Under the pieces are notes generated by a model. That model saw only the letters and a program-made list of their open reading frames with translations. It was not told the DNA's origin and ran no database searches. Positions 46,036 through 54,859 of a stretch of DNA of 64,000 nt are shown piece by piece. Every line of letters begins with the position of its first letter. Positions within the stretch are counted from its first letter, which is position 1. Position numbers and translations under genes: made by a program. Source of the stretch: MED-G105 sp050331095 (GTDB lineage Bacteria > Pseudomonadota > Alphaproteobacteria > Caulobacterales > Parvularculaceae); the NCBI GenBank assembly GCA_050331095.1, contig JBHJHE010000010.1, positions 124,001 to 188,000 on the forward strand. The letters are read 5' to 3'.

Positions 46036-47082
46036 GTGACGGCCCCAGGAACCGGTATTGGCGAGCGACAAGCGCCGACCTTCTCGGTCATCATCGTCAA
46101 CTATCGCGCGGGCGACCGCCTGCGCCGATGCCTCGACCGCCTTACGCGTCAAACCCTCGCGCCGTTCGAGGTCATCGTCGTCGACAATGGGTCCGACGAC
46201 GGATCCCTCGTCGAGGCGCGCCGGAGCGCGCAGGCGTTTCGACTGATCTCGCCGTCGACGAATCTCGGTTTCGCGGCGGCGAACAACCGCGCCGCGTAGA
46301 TCGCGACCGGCGCGTGGCTCGCGTTCCTCAACCCCGACGCTTACGCCGAGCCGACCTGGCTTGAAGCCGTCGCCGAGGGCGTGAAGCGCTATCCGTCCGT
46401 CGACGCGTTCGGATCGCTCCAGGTCGACGCCGCGGACCCGACCCGCCTCGACGGCGTCGGCGACGCTTACTTCTTCGCCGGCGCGCCCTACCGCGGCGGC
46501 TTCGGCGAAAAACGGTCAGCGGACATTCCCGACGGGGAGTGTTTCGCCCCGTGCGCCGCGGCCGCGTTTTATCGCCGGGAGACGTTCGCGGCGCTCGGTG
46601 GGTTTACGGAGCATTTTTTCTGTTACGGCGAGGACGTCGATCTCGGCTTTCGCCTGCGGCTCGCCGGCGGGCGATGCGTGCAGCTGAACCGCGCCGTCGT
46701 CGCCCATGAGGGCTCCGGCGTCACCGGTCGGCGCAGCGGCTTCACCATGTACCATGGCCACCGCAATCGGATCTGGACCTATGTGCGCAACATGCCCGGT
46801 CCGATTTTCTGGCCGGGCCTGCCGTTCCATCTCCTCGTCAACGCGTACCTCCTCCTGAGGTTCGCGCCGCGGAACGAGGCCGGCCCCTATCTCCGGGCGC
46901 TGCGCGACGCCGTGCGCGCCGCGCCTCGCGAATGGCGCGCCAGACGCGAGATCCAGGCGGCGCGCGTCGCCTCGGTCGCGGCGATCGCCCGCGCGCTGAC
47001 CTGGTCGCCGTTAAAGCTCGCCGGGAAGCGGCCCGATCTACGGCCGCTCCCGCAACCGGCGACCACGGAGAAGGTCGGCTAG
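46036..47082 (+). pseudogene. GT2 glycosyltransferase interrupted by an in-frame TAG
   Basis: GT2 enzymes add sugars from nucleotide donors. The first 87 codons hold the N-terminal GT-A fold (FSVIIVNYRAGDRLRRCLDRL, VIVVDNGSDDGSL, NLGFAAANNRAA). TAG at 46297-46299 then interrupts the frame, which continues at once with ATGAWLAFLNPDAYAEP and runs to 47082 through GYGED-like CYGEDVDLGFRLRLAGG. The rest looks intact and there is no frameshift, so the stop is a single substitution, an error, or is read through. The nominal start is GTG 46036. Confidence 0.85.
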
Positions 47083-47540
47083 GTCTTGAGGTTTTGCGCC
47101 GCCGATTTGATCGCCCGACGGATGCGCATATAAGTCGCGCACCGACAAAGATTGCCGGCCATTGCGCCGTCGATGTCGTCGTCGTCCGGGTCCGGTACGA
47201 CCCGCAACAGTGCGATGGCGCTCATGATCTGACCCGACTGGCAGTAGCCGCACTGCGGCGCGTCGATCTCGGTCCACGCGGCGCGCACGGCGTCGGCCTC
47301 CGCGCCGTAAATCCCTTCGATCGTCTCGACCTCGACGTCTTCGAGCGAGCCGATCGGCGTGACGCACGCGCGGCGGGGCTGCCCATTGACGTGCACCGTG
47401 CACGCGCCGCACTGCGCGACGCCGCAGCCGAATTTCGAGCCCGTCAGGCCGAGCCGGTCGCGCAGGACCCACAGGAGCGGCGTGTCGTCCGCCGCATCGA
47501 TCGTCCGTTCGTCGCCATTAATCCGTAACGTGACGGCCAT
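47079..47540 (-). CDS. iorA: [2Fe-2S] subunit of an isoquinoline 1-oxidoreductase-like molybdenum hydroxylase
   Basis: The 153-residue small subunit passes electrons from the molybdenum site. The plant-type [2Fe-2S] cluster is in GCGVAQCGACTVHVNG and the second cluster in CGYCQSGQIM with GNLCRCATYMRIR. It lies 11 bases downstream of the large subunit gene. The closest characterised type is IorA of isoquinoline oxidoreductase, but aldehyde or xanthine-type substrates are also possible. Confidence 0.9.
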   Translation of the reverse strand: MAVTLRINGDERTIDAADDTPLLWVLRDRLGLTGSKFGCGVAQCGACTVHVNGQPRRACVTPIGSLEDVEVETIEGIYGAEADAVRAAWTEIDAPQCGYCQSGQIMSAIALLRVVPDPDDDDIDGAMAGNLCRCATYMRIRRAIKSAAQNLKT

Positions 47541-47551
47541 GGGTCGCCTCC

Positions 47552-49903
47552 CTATGACGCTTGAGCTTGGGACAAGTCGAGCCGGTCCGGTCCGCCGGCC
47601 TCGAAGATCGGCAGGCGCCGCACGCGTACGCCGGTCGCGGCGAAAATCGCGTTCGTCAACGCCGGGGCCGCCGGCGGGGTCGGCGGCTCGCCCACGCCGC
47701 CCGGCGGCGCGTCGCTGTCAATGATCGTCACCGACATGCGGCGCGGCGCTTCGTTGATCCGCATCAGCCGCCAATCGGGGAAGTTCGCCTGTTCGACGGC
47801 GCCGTTGCGGGCCGTGATCGCGCCGAAGAGCGCGTTCGAGAGGCCGTATAGCGTGCCGCCCTCGACCTGCGCTTCGGTGTGGCGGCGATTGACGACGACG
47901 CCGGCGTCGATCGCCGACCAGACGTTGGGGATCGTCAGGCGGCCATCGTCGTCGACGCGGGCTTCGACGACGGTCGCCACATAGGAAAGGAACGATCGGT
48001 GGGCGGCGATCCCGAGCCCCGAGCCCGAGGGCAGGGTCCGGCCCCATTTCGCCATTTCGCCGACCTTCCTGACGACGTTCGCAAGACGGCCCGTGTCGAT
48101 CGGATATTCTTCAAGCGGATCGCCGTAATTGTCGTATTCGGCTCCTTCCGTGTTTGGATCGAACAGTCGCGGCTCGCCGATCAGCTCCAGCAGGTAGTCC
48201 TTCGGGTCGCGCCCCGCGGCGAAGGCTAGCTCGTCGGCGAAGCTCTGCACCGCGAAGGCGTGATAGACGTTGGCGACGGACCTCAGCCAGCCGATGCGCA
48301 CTTTCGCCGGCGCGTCGCCGCTTTCCAGCCTGAGGTTCGGCGTCGCGAAGGGATTGTCGGTGGCCCCGAGGCGCAGCTCGCCCCATGACGGCGTTTCGAC
48401 GCCGGCCTGGAAGGTCGACGGGATCGGCGGGAACACCGTCCGGTGGAGCCAGGCGGTGCAGCGGCCCGCCTCGGCGAGGCCGCCCTCGAGGCGTTGGGCG
48501 CTGACGCTGTGATAGTATCCGTGCTGAAGATCGTCCTCCCGGGTCCAGATCACTTTCGTCGGCCGGCCGACCTCGCGCGCGATGAGCGCCGCCTCGGCCA
48601 CGAAATCCGGCTTCGACTTGCGGCCGAACCCGCCGCCGAGAAGGGTGACGTTGATCGTCACGTCGTCAGGCTCGATCCCGCAGGCCTGCGCGACGGCGTT
48701 CCGCGCGGCCTGAGGCGCCTGCACGCAGGCCCAGCACTCGACGCGCCCGTCGACCCAGCGCGCGGTCGCCGCCGGCGGCTCCATCGGCGATTGGGACAGG
48801 TGCGGCACATAGTACTCCGCTTCGACGCGCGTCGCCGCGTCGGCGAGGGCGCGGTCGACGTCGCCGCGATTGCGGCGCGTTTCGCCGGGCTGGCGGGCCG
48901 TCTCGGCGATGGCGTCGGCGAACGCGTCGGAGTCGTAGTCCGCGTTCTCGCTGTCGGTCCAATCCACCTTGAGCGCGCGCCGGCCCTTGATCGCCGACCA
49001 GGTGTCCTCGGCGATGACGGCGACGCCGCCGAGCGGCTTGAACGCGGCGGGCGCGGCGAGGGCCGGCAGCCGGACCGTGCGCAGGACCCCCGGCACGCCG
49101 AGCGCCTTGGCGTCGTCGACGGCCGCGGGGCTGGATAACACCCGCGGCGGACGCGCCACGACGGCGTAGGCCATGTCGTCGAGGCGCACGTCCTGACCGA
49201 AGACGCCCTCGCCGCGGACGATCATCGGCACGGTGAGCGACGGGATCTCCTTTCCGATGTACCGCCAGTCGGCCCGGTCTTTCAGGACGATGTCCGCCTC
49301 CGCCGGCGGCGCCAGCTCGGCGGCCGCAGCCGCAAGCTCGCCATACCGCGCCGATTGGCCGTCCGGCCCTCCGACGACGTTTTGCGCGCTTGAGCAGGCG
49401 GCGGGGTCGACGCCCCATTTCGCCGCCGCGGCCTGCGTCAGCATGGCGCGCATCGCGGCGCCGACGACGCGCAGGCGATGGAGGTTGCGGCGCACGGAGC
49501 GCGAGCCGTCGGTGTTCTGGTCGCCATAGCGCGGATGGCCCTCGGCCTGGACGATTTCGATCCGCGACCACTCGGCTTCCAGCTCGTCGGCGATGATCTG
49601 CGCCATCGCGGTCCAGGTCTGCTGGCCCATCTCCGAGCGGTGGCAGGTGATCGCCACGCGGTCGTCGGGCGCGATCGCGACGAAGAGGCTCGGCGTCGCG
49701 TCACCGCCGCGCACGTTGGCGAGGCCGCCGGCGGTGGCGTCGGCCTTGGCGCGGCCGGCGAGGGAGACGGCGACGACGAGCGAGCCCGAGGCGGCGAGGA
49801 ACGCGCGGCGGTCGACGGCGAAGAAACGCCGCTCGCCCCGCTCAAGGTTGCGGGAGGCGTCGGCGGCGGAGGCGGCGTCGCGTAACGGGTCTGGCGTGAA
49901 CAT
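47552..49903 (-). CDS. iorB: Molybdopterin-binding subunit of an IorB-like hydroxylase
   Basis: A 783-residue catalytic subunit of the xanthine oxidase family, IorB type (no FAD subunit is nearby). An N-terminal Tat signal (DRRAFLAASGSLVVAVSLAG) implies export with cofactor. Motifs include EMGQQTWTAMAQIIADEL, VTLLGGGFGRKS, RKVGEMAKWG and the C-terminal GVGEPPTPPAAPALTNA, which contains the active-site Glu. ATG 49903 has GGAGG upstream. The enzyme depends on the cofactor genes downstream at 52-60 kb. Confidence 0.9.
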   Translation of the reverse strand: MFTPDPLRDAASAADASRNLERGERRFFAVDRRAFLAASGSLVVAVSLAGRAKADATAGGLANVRGGDATPSLFVAIAPDDRVAITCHRSEMGQQTWTAMAQIIADELEAEWSRIEIVQAEGHPRYGDQNTDGSRSVRRNLHRLRVVGAAMRAMLTQAAAAKWGVDPAACSSAQNVVGGPDGQSARYGELAAAAAELAPPAEADIVLKDRADWRYIGKEIPSLTVPMIVRGEGVFGQDVRLDDMAYAVVARPPRVLSSPAAVDDAKALGVPGVLRTVRLPALAAPAAFKPLGGVAVIAEDTWSAIKGRRALKVDWTDSENADYDSDAFADAIAETARQPGETRRNRGDVDRALADAATRVEAEYYVPHLSQSPMEPPAATARWVDGRVECWACVQAPQAARNAVAQACGIEPDDVTINVTLLGGGFGRKSKPDFVAEAALIAREVGRPTKVIWTREDDLQHGYYHSVSAQRLEGGLAEAGRCTAWLHRTVFPPIPSTFQAGVETPSWGELRLGATDNPFATPNLRLESGDAPAKVRIGWLRSVANVYHAFAVQSFADELAFAAGRDPKDYLLELIGEPRLFDPNTEGAEYDNYGDPLEEYPIDTGRLANVVRKVGEMAKWGRTLPSGSGLGIAAHRSFLSYVATVVEARVDDDGRLTIPNVWSAIDAGVVVNRRHTEAQVEGGTLYGLSNALFGAITARNGAVEQANFPDWRLMRINEAPRRMSVTIIDSDAPPGGVGEPPTPPAAPALTNAIFAATGVRVRRLPIFEAGGPDRLDLSQAQAS

Positions 49904-50136
49904 CGAAATTCCCTCCACGGAGGTTGCGCCTCGTTAACATAGCACATGGTCGCGCGTGCGCGCCAGCGGCCGCTATCGCCGCGGTTGCGGCGGTTTTCGC
50001 GAGCGCGAACGCTTCGCCGCGTTTCGACTGCGGCTCGCCGGAAAGCCGTTGCGCTCGATTGTCCACACGCGGATGGTCGGCGTGCGCGGATTGTCCGGCG
50101 CGCGGCGCAGTCCGACTGGTTTTTCGGGTTTCAGCG

Positions 50137-51213
50137 ATGTCTTCGACGCCGTCTCTTGGTGCGCCGCTCGACGAGGTCGTTTCCGACCCTGCGCTTTATC
50201 CGTTCCAGGTCGATTGGCTGAGGCGCCAGGCGCTGATCGCCAAGGTGGACGACGGTTTTTTCGAGCGCGCCGCGTTTTTGGACCAGAGCGCGCTTACACA
50301 TGCGCCGCCCAGCCGCTGGGTGGCGCTCGACGAGCTCGAAGCGCGCATCGGCATATCTGCACAAGGAGGAAACGGGGGATTAGGGCTCGTGTTTCACGTG
50401 GGGCACTGCGGTTCGACGTTGATTTCGCGCCTCCTGGGCGCCGCGCAGGCCGTCCAAAGCCTGCGCGAGCCGCTGCCGATGCGGGATCTCGCGCTTCGCT
50501 GGTCCGCACGCGACATGCCCTGGTCCGTCGAGGCGCCAGCGCGCGTGCGCGCCGACGCCGGCGTGTTGCGCGCTCTGTGGCGGCGCATAAAGCCGCCCCA
50601 GGCGTTGAGCGTCGTCAAGGCCACGAGCTTCTGCGGCGTCGTCTCTTGCGACTGGCTCCATTGGCACCAGGACGATCGCGCGCTATTCGTCAGTGTACGG
50701 CCAGAAATCTACCTTGCGTCGATGCTCGCCGACGACCGCAACGAATTGGACATTCGCCTCTCCATCCCGCAACGGCTCATGTCCGTCGTCCAGCGGTTGG
50801 ACGCGCCGCCGGAGCCCTATTACGCGCTGTCGCCCGGCGCGAAGGCCGCGCTCGCCTACGCCTGCGAGGCGGTGAACTACGCGGACGCCCTCGACGCGCA
50901 CCCCGACCGCGCCGCCGTGTTGGATTTCGACGACTACCTCGCCGATCCGCCGGCGCGTCTGCGCGCGTTGTTCGGCTTCTACGGCGTCGACGTCGACGCA
51001 GCGGAGGTCGAACGCATCCTCGCAAGCAACGTACCAAGACGATATTCGAAAGACGTCGCTCACGCCTACGGCCCCGGCGACCGCGCCCGCCGCCTGCGCG
51101 AGACGTCGCGGCGCCGCGGCGAGGACATTCAGGCGGGGCTCTCATGGCTCGACGAGTTCGCGACGTCGAACGCTCTCGTCGGCGCCGCGCTCGACCGTCT
51201 CGCGAAAGCCTGA
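50137..51213 (+). CDS. Sulfotransferase-like P-loop protein
   Basis: The 358-residue protein carries a PAPS-type phosphate loop, FHVGHCGSTLISRLL, at residues 86-100, then SVRPEIYLASMLADDRN, a possible 3'-phosphate site, and LDFDDYLADPPARLRALFGFYGV, as in Stf0-like sulfotransferases. ATG 50137 begins the family-like part; the open frame upstream is antisense-like noise. It faces a PKHD dioxygenase gene end to end. Such pairs may modify the same product, but no substrate can be named. Confidence 0.75.
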   Translation: MSSTPSLGAPLDEVVSDPALYPFQVDWLRRQALIAKVDDGFFERAAFLDQSALTHAPPSRWVALDELEARIGISAQGGNGGLGLVFHVGHCGSTLISRLLGAAQAVQSLREPLPMRDLALRWSARDMPWSVEAPARVRADAGVLRALWRRIKPPQALSVVKATSFCGVVSCDWLHWHQDDRALFVSVRPEIYLASMLADDRNELDIRLSIPQRLMSVVQRLDAPPEPYYALSPGAKAALAYACEAVNYADALDAHPDRAAVLDFDDYLADPPARLRALFGFYGVDVDAAEVERILASNVPRRYSKDVAHAYGPGDRARRLRETSRRRGEDIQAGLSWLDEFATSNALVGAALDRLAKA

Positions 51214-51221
51214 GATGGCCG

Positions 51222-51884
51222 TCAGTCGCCGGCCCAGAGCCGCATCAGGTTCAGCCGAACGAATTCGATGCGCGTCAGTCCCTCGTCGCCGATGTCCCGG
51301 GCGTGGGTGTGCCGCAACTCCTCCAGCTCGTAAAGGATCTGGCGTTTCAAGGGATCGCGGACGTGGCTCTCGATGAACGTCAGCGCAACGAGCCGCACGC
51401 CGCGCGTAACCGGCGCAACCTGGTGAAACGTCGTTGACGGATAGAAGATCGCCGCGCCGGCCGGCTCTTTGATCTTCATTTCGCGATTGCCGGGGCGGAT
51501 CGTCAGTTCGCCTCCGTCATAGGCGGCGGGGTCGGAGAGAAACACCGTGCACGATATGTCGACGCGGATCGGCGGGTTGACGGCGATAATGGCGGTGTCG
51601 ATGTGCTCGACATAGGAAATGCCGGGCTCGTAGCGCGCGAGCATGGGCGTCGCGAGCGCCTTCGGACGGCAGATCTCCATCGCCCATTCGTTGCGGCGGA
51701 TCGCCTCGCGGATCATCGCCGCGGCCTGCTGCGCCGCCTGGTGGCGGGGATCGGCTTGCAGGTTTCGTTTGGCCGCGAAGTCCGGGTTCGTCGTTTTGAC
51801 GTCGACGAACGACGCCTGCTCGCTCAACGCGTGCAATCGGGCGACTTCCTCGGCGGCGAGAAACTCGTCGATGACGTGGAACAT
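51222..51884 (-). CDS. PKHD-type Fe(II)/2-oxoglutarate dioxygenase (PiuC/YbiX-like)
   Basis: A 220-residue cytoplasmic hydroxylase. The iron ligands are His and Asp in VEHIDTAI and the distal His in FHQVAPVTRGVR, where Arg binds 2-oxoglutarate. The pattern YEPGISYVEHID...CTVFLSD...GGELTI is diagnostic of the PKHD group. PiuC-like enzymes are often next to TonB receptors in siderophore uptake; here none is present and the neighbour is the sulfotransferase-like gene, 8 bases away and convergent. It is divergent from moaA. Confidence 0.9.
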   Translation of the reverse strand: MFHVIDEFLAAEEVARLHALSEQASFVDVKTTNPDFAAKRNLQADPRHQAAQQAAAMIREAIRRNEWAMEICRPKALATPMLARYEPGISYVEHIDTAIIAVNPPIRVDISCTVFLSDPAAYDGGELTIRPGNREMKIKEPAGAAIFYPSTTFHQVAPVTRGVRLVALTFIESHVRDPLKRQILYELEELRHTHARDIGDEGLTRIEFVRLNLMRLWAGD

Positions 51885-52012
51885 GGGTGGAGGCGGCCTC
51901 TCTTGCGCGGCGATCGCCTTGGACCCAAAAGCCGTCGACGCGCGCTGTCAACGTCACCCCGTCGGACCGCAAGGCGTTGTTCGCGCGCGGCCGCACGCGT
52001 ACTCTCGTCGAT

Positions 52013-53050
52013 ATGGACGGCGCGACGCCATTTCAGACCCCGAGGCGGGAGCAAGGTGCGATGATCGACCCGTTCGGCCGGCGCATCAGCTATCTGCGTC
52101 TCTCGGTGACGGATCGCTGCGACCTGCGCTGCGCCTACTGCATGGCCGAGCGCATGACGTTCCTGCCGAAGCGCGAGCTTCTGACGCTCGAGGAGCTTGA
52201 TCGGCTCGCGAGCCGCTTCGTCACGAAGGGCGTGCGCAAGATCCGGCTGACGGGCGGCGAACCGCTTGTGCGCCGGGACGTCATGTCCCTCGTGCGCGCG
52301 CTCTCCCGGCATCTCGTCGGCGGCGATCTCGACGAATTGACGCTGACGACGAACGCGACCCGCCTCGCCGAGTTCGCCGAAGACCTCGCCAGGGCGGGCG
52401 TGCGCCGGGTCAACGTCTCGCTCGACAGCCTCGACCCGGACGCCTACGGCCGGATCACCCGGGGCGGACGACTGGAGCGCGCGATCGAGGGGATCGACGC
52501 CGCGCGCGCCGCAGGGATAGCCGTGAAAGTGAACTGCGTCGCGTTGAAGAACGACAACGCTGACGCCGTCGAGGACATGATGGTCTGGGCCCACGGGCGC
52601 GGGCTCGGCTTTACGCTGATCGAGGTCATGCCCCTCGGCGACGTCGGCGTCGACCGCCTCGATCAGTACGCCCCGCTGGACGAGATTCGCGCCCGCCTGT
52701 CGCGCCGGTTCACGCTCGTCGACCTCGCCAAGCGCACCGGCGGTCCGGCGCGCTATGCGCGGGTCGCGGAGACCGGCGGCGAAATCGGGTTCATCACGCC
52801 GCTGACCGGCAATTTCTGCGACGGATGCAATCGCGTCCGCGTCTCGTGCGTCGGCGAACTGCACCAGTGCCTCGGCCAAAGCGCCTCGGTCGACCTGCGC
52901 GCGCCGCTGCGTGCGTCGGCCGACGACGACCTGTTGTCCGCGGCGATCGACGCCGGTCTCGCGGGCAAGCCCTTCGGTCACGATTTCCGCGCCGACCGGC
53001 GGGGCGCCGCGCCGGCGCTGCAGCGCCACATGTCCGTAACGGGAGGCTGA
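52013..53050 (+). CDS. moaA: GTP 3',8-cyclase MoaA
   Basis: Radical SAM enzyme that starts molybdenum cofactor synthesis from GTP. The N-terminal cluster motif is CDLRCAYC, followed by GGEPLVR; the second cluster is in FCDGCNRVRVSC. ATG 52013 gives 345 residues, a normal length; a later ATG at 52061 just before DPFGRRISYLRLS is also possible. It is the first gene of a run of molybdenum genes in the same direction up to 60183. Confidence 0.95.
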   Translation: MDGATPFQTPRREQGAMIDPFGRRISYLRLSVTDRCDLRCAYCMAERMTFLPKRELLTLEELDRLASRFVTKGVRKIRLTGGEPLVRRDVMSLVRALSRHLVGGDLDELTLTTNATRLAEFAEDLARAGVRRVNVSLDSLDPDAYGRITRGGRLERAIEGIDAARAAGIAVKVNCVALKNDNADAVEDMMVWAHGRGLGFTLIEVMPLGDVGVDRLDQYAPLDEIRARLSRRFTLVDLAKRTGGPARYARVAETGGEIGFITPLTGNFCDGCNRVRVSCVGELHQCLGQSASVDLRAPLRASADDDLLSAAIDAGLAGKPFGHDFRADRRGAAPALQRHMSVTGG

Positions 53051-53055
53051 CGGGG

Positions 53056-53313
53056 GTGGCGATCGACGTCGACGTTTCGTTCTATGGCCGGCTCGCCGAC
53101 CTCGCCGGCCGCCGGCGCACTGTGTCGGTCGCCCCGTCCGCGACCGCCCGCTACGTCGCCGACGCGCTTGCGGCGACGGCGCCCGCCGTCGGCGAGGCGG
53201 TGCGCGCGCCCGGGACCTTCGTCGCCGTCGGCGAACGGATCGCTGATCTCGACGCGCCCCTCGGCGACGCAAGATCGGTCTCGTTCGGCTCGCCCGTGTC
53301 CGGCGGTCGTTAG
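53056..53313 (+). CDS. moaD: Molybdopterin synthase small subunit MoaD, with atypical GGR end
   Basis: MoaD is a ubiquitin-like sulfur carrier. The 85-residue protein has the beta-grasp pattern (VSFYGRLADLAGRRRTVSV, FVAVGERIADLDAPLGD). Functional MoaD ends in Gly-Gly, whose carboxylate becomes a thiocarboxylate; this one ends SGGR, one residue too long. Either the Arg is trimmed or the protein is impaired. The start is GTG 53056, 5 bases after the moaA stop, and moaE begins immediately after the moaD stop codon. Confidence 0.88.
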   Translation: MAIDVDVSFYGRLADLAGRRRTVSVAPSATARYVADALAATAPAVGEAVRAPGTFVAVGERIADLDAPLGDARSVSFGSPVSGGR

Positions 53314-53790
53314 ATGGCGCGCCTCCAACGGGAGCCTTTCGACCCCGCGGCGGAGACGGCCGCGATCGTCGATGCGGCGGGGGACGCTGCAGGGGACGGG
53401 GCGGGGGCGATCGTCAGCTTCGTCGGTCTCGTGCGCGGCGGCGCGACCCGGGCCCTCGTTCTGGAGCGCCACCCGACGGCGACGCTCGCCGCGATGGACG
53501 GGTTCGAGGCGGCGGCGCGGACGCGCTGGCGTTTGGCGGCGACGCGCGTCGTCCACCGCTTCGGCGAGCTTGCGCCCGGCGAGCCCATCGTTTTCGTCGC
53601 GGCGGCTGCGGCGCACCGCCGGGCGGCGTTCGAGGCCGCGGACATGTTGATGGACGCCCTGAAGACGCGCGCGCCCTTCTGGAAGCGCGAGATCGGGGCC
53701 GACGGCGCGGACCGGTGGATCGAGCCAACGGCCGCGGACTACGCCGACGCCAGGCGGTGGTCTGCGGACTTGACGGGAGACGTTTCATGA
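53314..53790 (+). CDS. moaE: Molybdopterin synthase catalytic subunit MoaE
   Basis: MoaE transfers sulfur from MoaD to precursor Z. The 158-residue protein has GAIVSFVGLVRGG and the C-terminal catalytic region MDALKTRAPFWKRE with both expected lysines. Residues VVHRFGELAPGEPIVFVAAAAAHR are typical. It lies directly between moaD and moaB. Confidence 0.93.
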   Translation: MARLQREPFDPAAETAAIVDAAGDAAGDGAGAIVSFVGLVRGGATRALVLERHPTATLAAMDGFEAAARTRWRLAATRVVHRFGELAPGEPIVFVAAAAAHRRAAFEAADMLMDALKTRAPFWKREIGADGADRWIEPTAADYADARRWSADLTGDVS

Positions 53791-53800
53791 GGCGACGGCG

Positions 53801-54367
53801 ATGAGCGGCGTCGACACGTCATTGACGTTCGTCCCCATACGCATCGCGGCGCTCACGGTGTCGGATACGCGCGACATGGCGACGGATAAGTCGGGGGCCT
53901 TGCTCGCGGCGCGCATCGCCGAAGCGGGCCATGACCTCGCCGACCGACGGATCGTTCGCGACGACGTCGAGGCGATCCGCGGCGCGGTGCGCGACTGGGT
54001 CGCGACGGGCGCCGTCGACGCCGTCGTCACGACCGGCGGCACCGGGCTGACGGGCCGTGATGTGACGCCGGAGGCCCTGACGCCGCTCTTCGACAAGACG
54101 ATCGACGGCTTCTCCGCCGTCTTCCACCGCGTCAGTTTCGACAGCGTTGGCCTCTCGACCCTGCAGTCGCGCGCGTGCGCGGGCGTCATCGACGGCGTCT
54201 ACGTCTTTTGTCTGCCGGGGTCGTCCGGCGCAGTGAAAGACGGCTGGGACAAGGTCATCCGCGACCAGCTCGATTCCCGCCATCGGCCATGCAACTTCGT
54301 CGAGATCATGCCGCGCCTGCGCGAGGGGTTCGCGCCGCGCGCCGATGCCGCGGGGGACGGCGCGTGA
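53801..54367 (+). CDS. moaB: Molybdenum cofactor protein MoaB/MogA (molybdopterin adenylyltransferase-like)
   Basis: The 188-residue protein binds molybdopterin. IAALTVSDTRDMATDKSG, VVTTGGTGLTGRDVTPEAL and CLPGSSGAVKDGWDKVI are the MoaB/MogA signature. Members activate molybdopterin by adenylation before MoeA inserts molybdate. Its stop overlaps the moaC start (GTGA). Confidence 0.92.
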   Translation: MSGVDTSLTFVPIRIAALTVSDTRDMATDKSGALLAARIAEAGHDLADRRIVRDDVEAIRGAVRDWVATGAVDAVVTTGGTGLTGRDVTPEALTPLFDKTIDGFSAVFHRVSFDSVGLSTLQSRACAGVIDGVYVFCLPGSSGAVKDGWDKVIRDQLDSRHRPCNFVEIMPRLREGFAPRADAAGDGA

Positions 54368-54855
54368 GCGACCTCACGCACTTCGACGCAGAGGGCCGCG
54401 CGCGGATGGTCGACGTCTCCGCCAAGGCGTCCACCGCCCGGCGGGCCGTCGCCGTCGGCGCGGTTCGAATGTCGCGGGCCGCGCTCGACCGCGCCGTTTC
54501 CCGGACGGACGACGCCGGCAAGGGCGACGTCCGCGCCGTCGCCGAACTCGCCGCCGTCATGGGCGCGAAACGCACGAGCGACCTGATCCCCCTTTGCCAC
54601 CCGCTGCCGCTGACGAAGCTCGCCGCGGTCGTGCGCGTCGACGAAGCGTTGCCGGGGCTCTCGGTGGAAGTCGAAGCGAAGACCACGGGGCCGACCGGCG
54701 TCGAGATGGAGGCGCTTACCGGCGCGAGCGTCGCGTGCCTGACGATCTACGACATGCTGAAGGCCGTCGATCGGGGCATGGAGATCGTCGGCGTGCGCCT
54801 CATCGAGAAGAGCGGCGGCGCCTCCGGGGATTGGCGCGCGGACGGCCCCGCCTGA
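54364..54855 (+). CDS. moaC: Cyclic pyranopterin monophosphate synthase MoaC
   Basis: Converts the MoaA product into cyclic pyranopterin monophosphate. The 163-residue protein has the catalytic SDLIPLCHPLPLTK block, the CLTIYDMLKAVD region and the terminal KSGG. The start is GTG 54364, overlapping the moaB stop. The gap to moeA is 4 bases. Confidence 0.95.
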   Translation: MSDLTHFDAEGRARMVDVSAKASTARRAVAVGAVRMSRAALDRAVSRTDDAGKGDVRAVAELAAVMGAKRTSDLIPLCHPLPLTKLAAVVRVDEALPGLSVEVEAKTTGPTGVEMEALTGASVACLTIYDMLKAVDRGMEIVGVRLIEKSGGASGDWRADGPA

Positions 54856-54859
54856 CGCC

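Noticed and set aside
48666..49571. 301-codon frame inside the iorB-like gene
   Set aside because: Arg-rich shadow of a gene with clear family motifs in the other frame.
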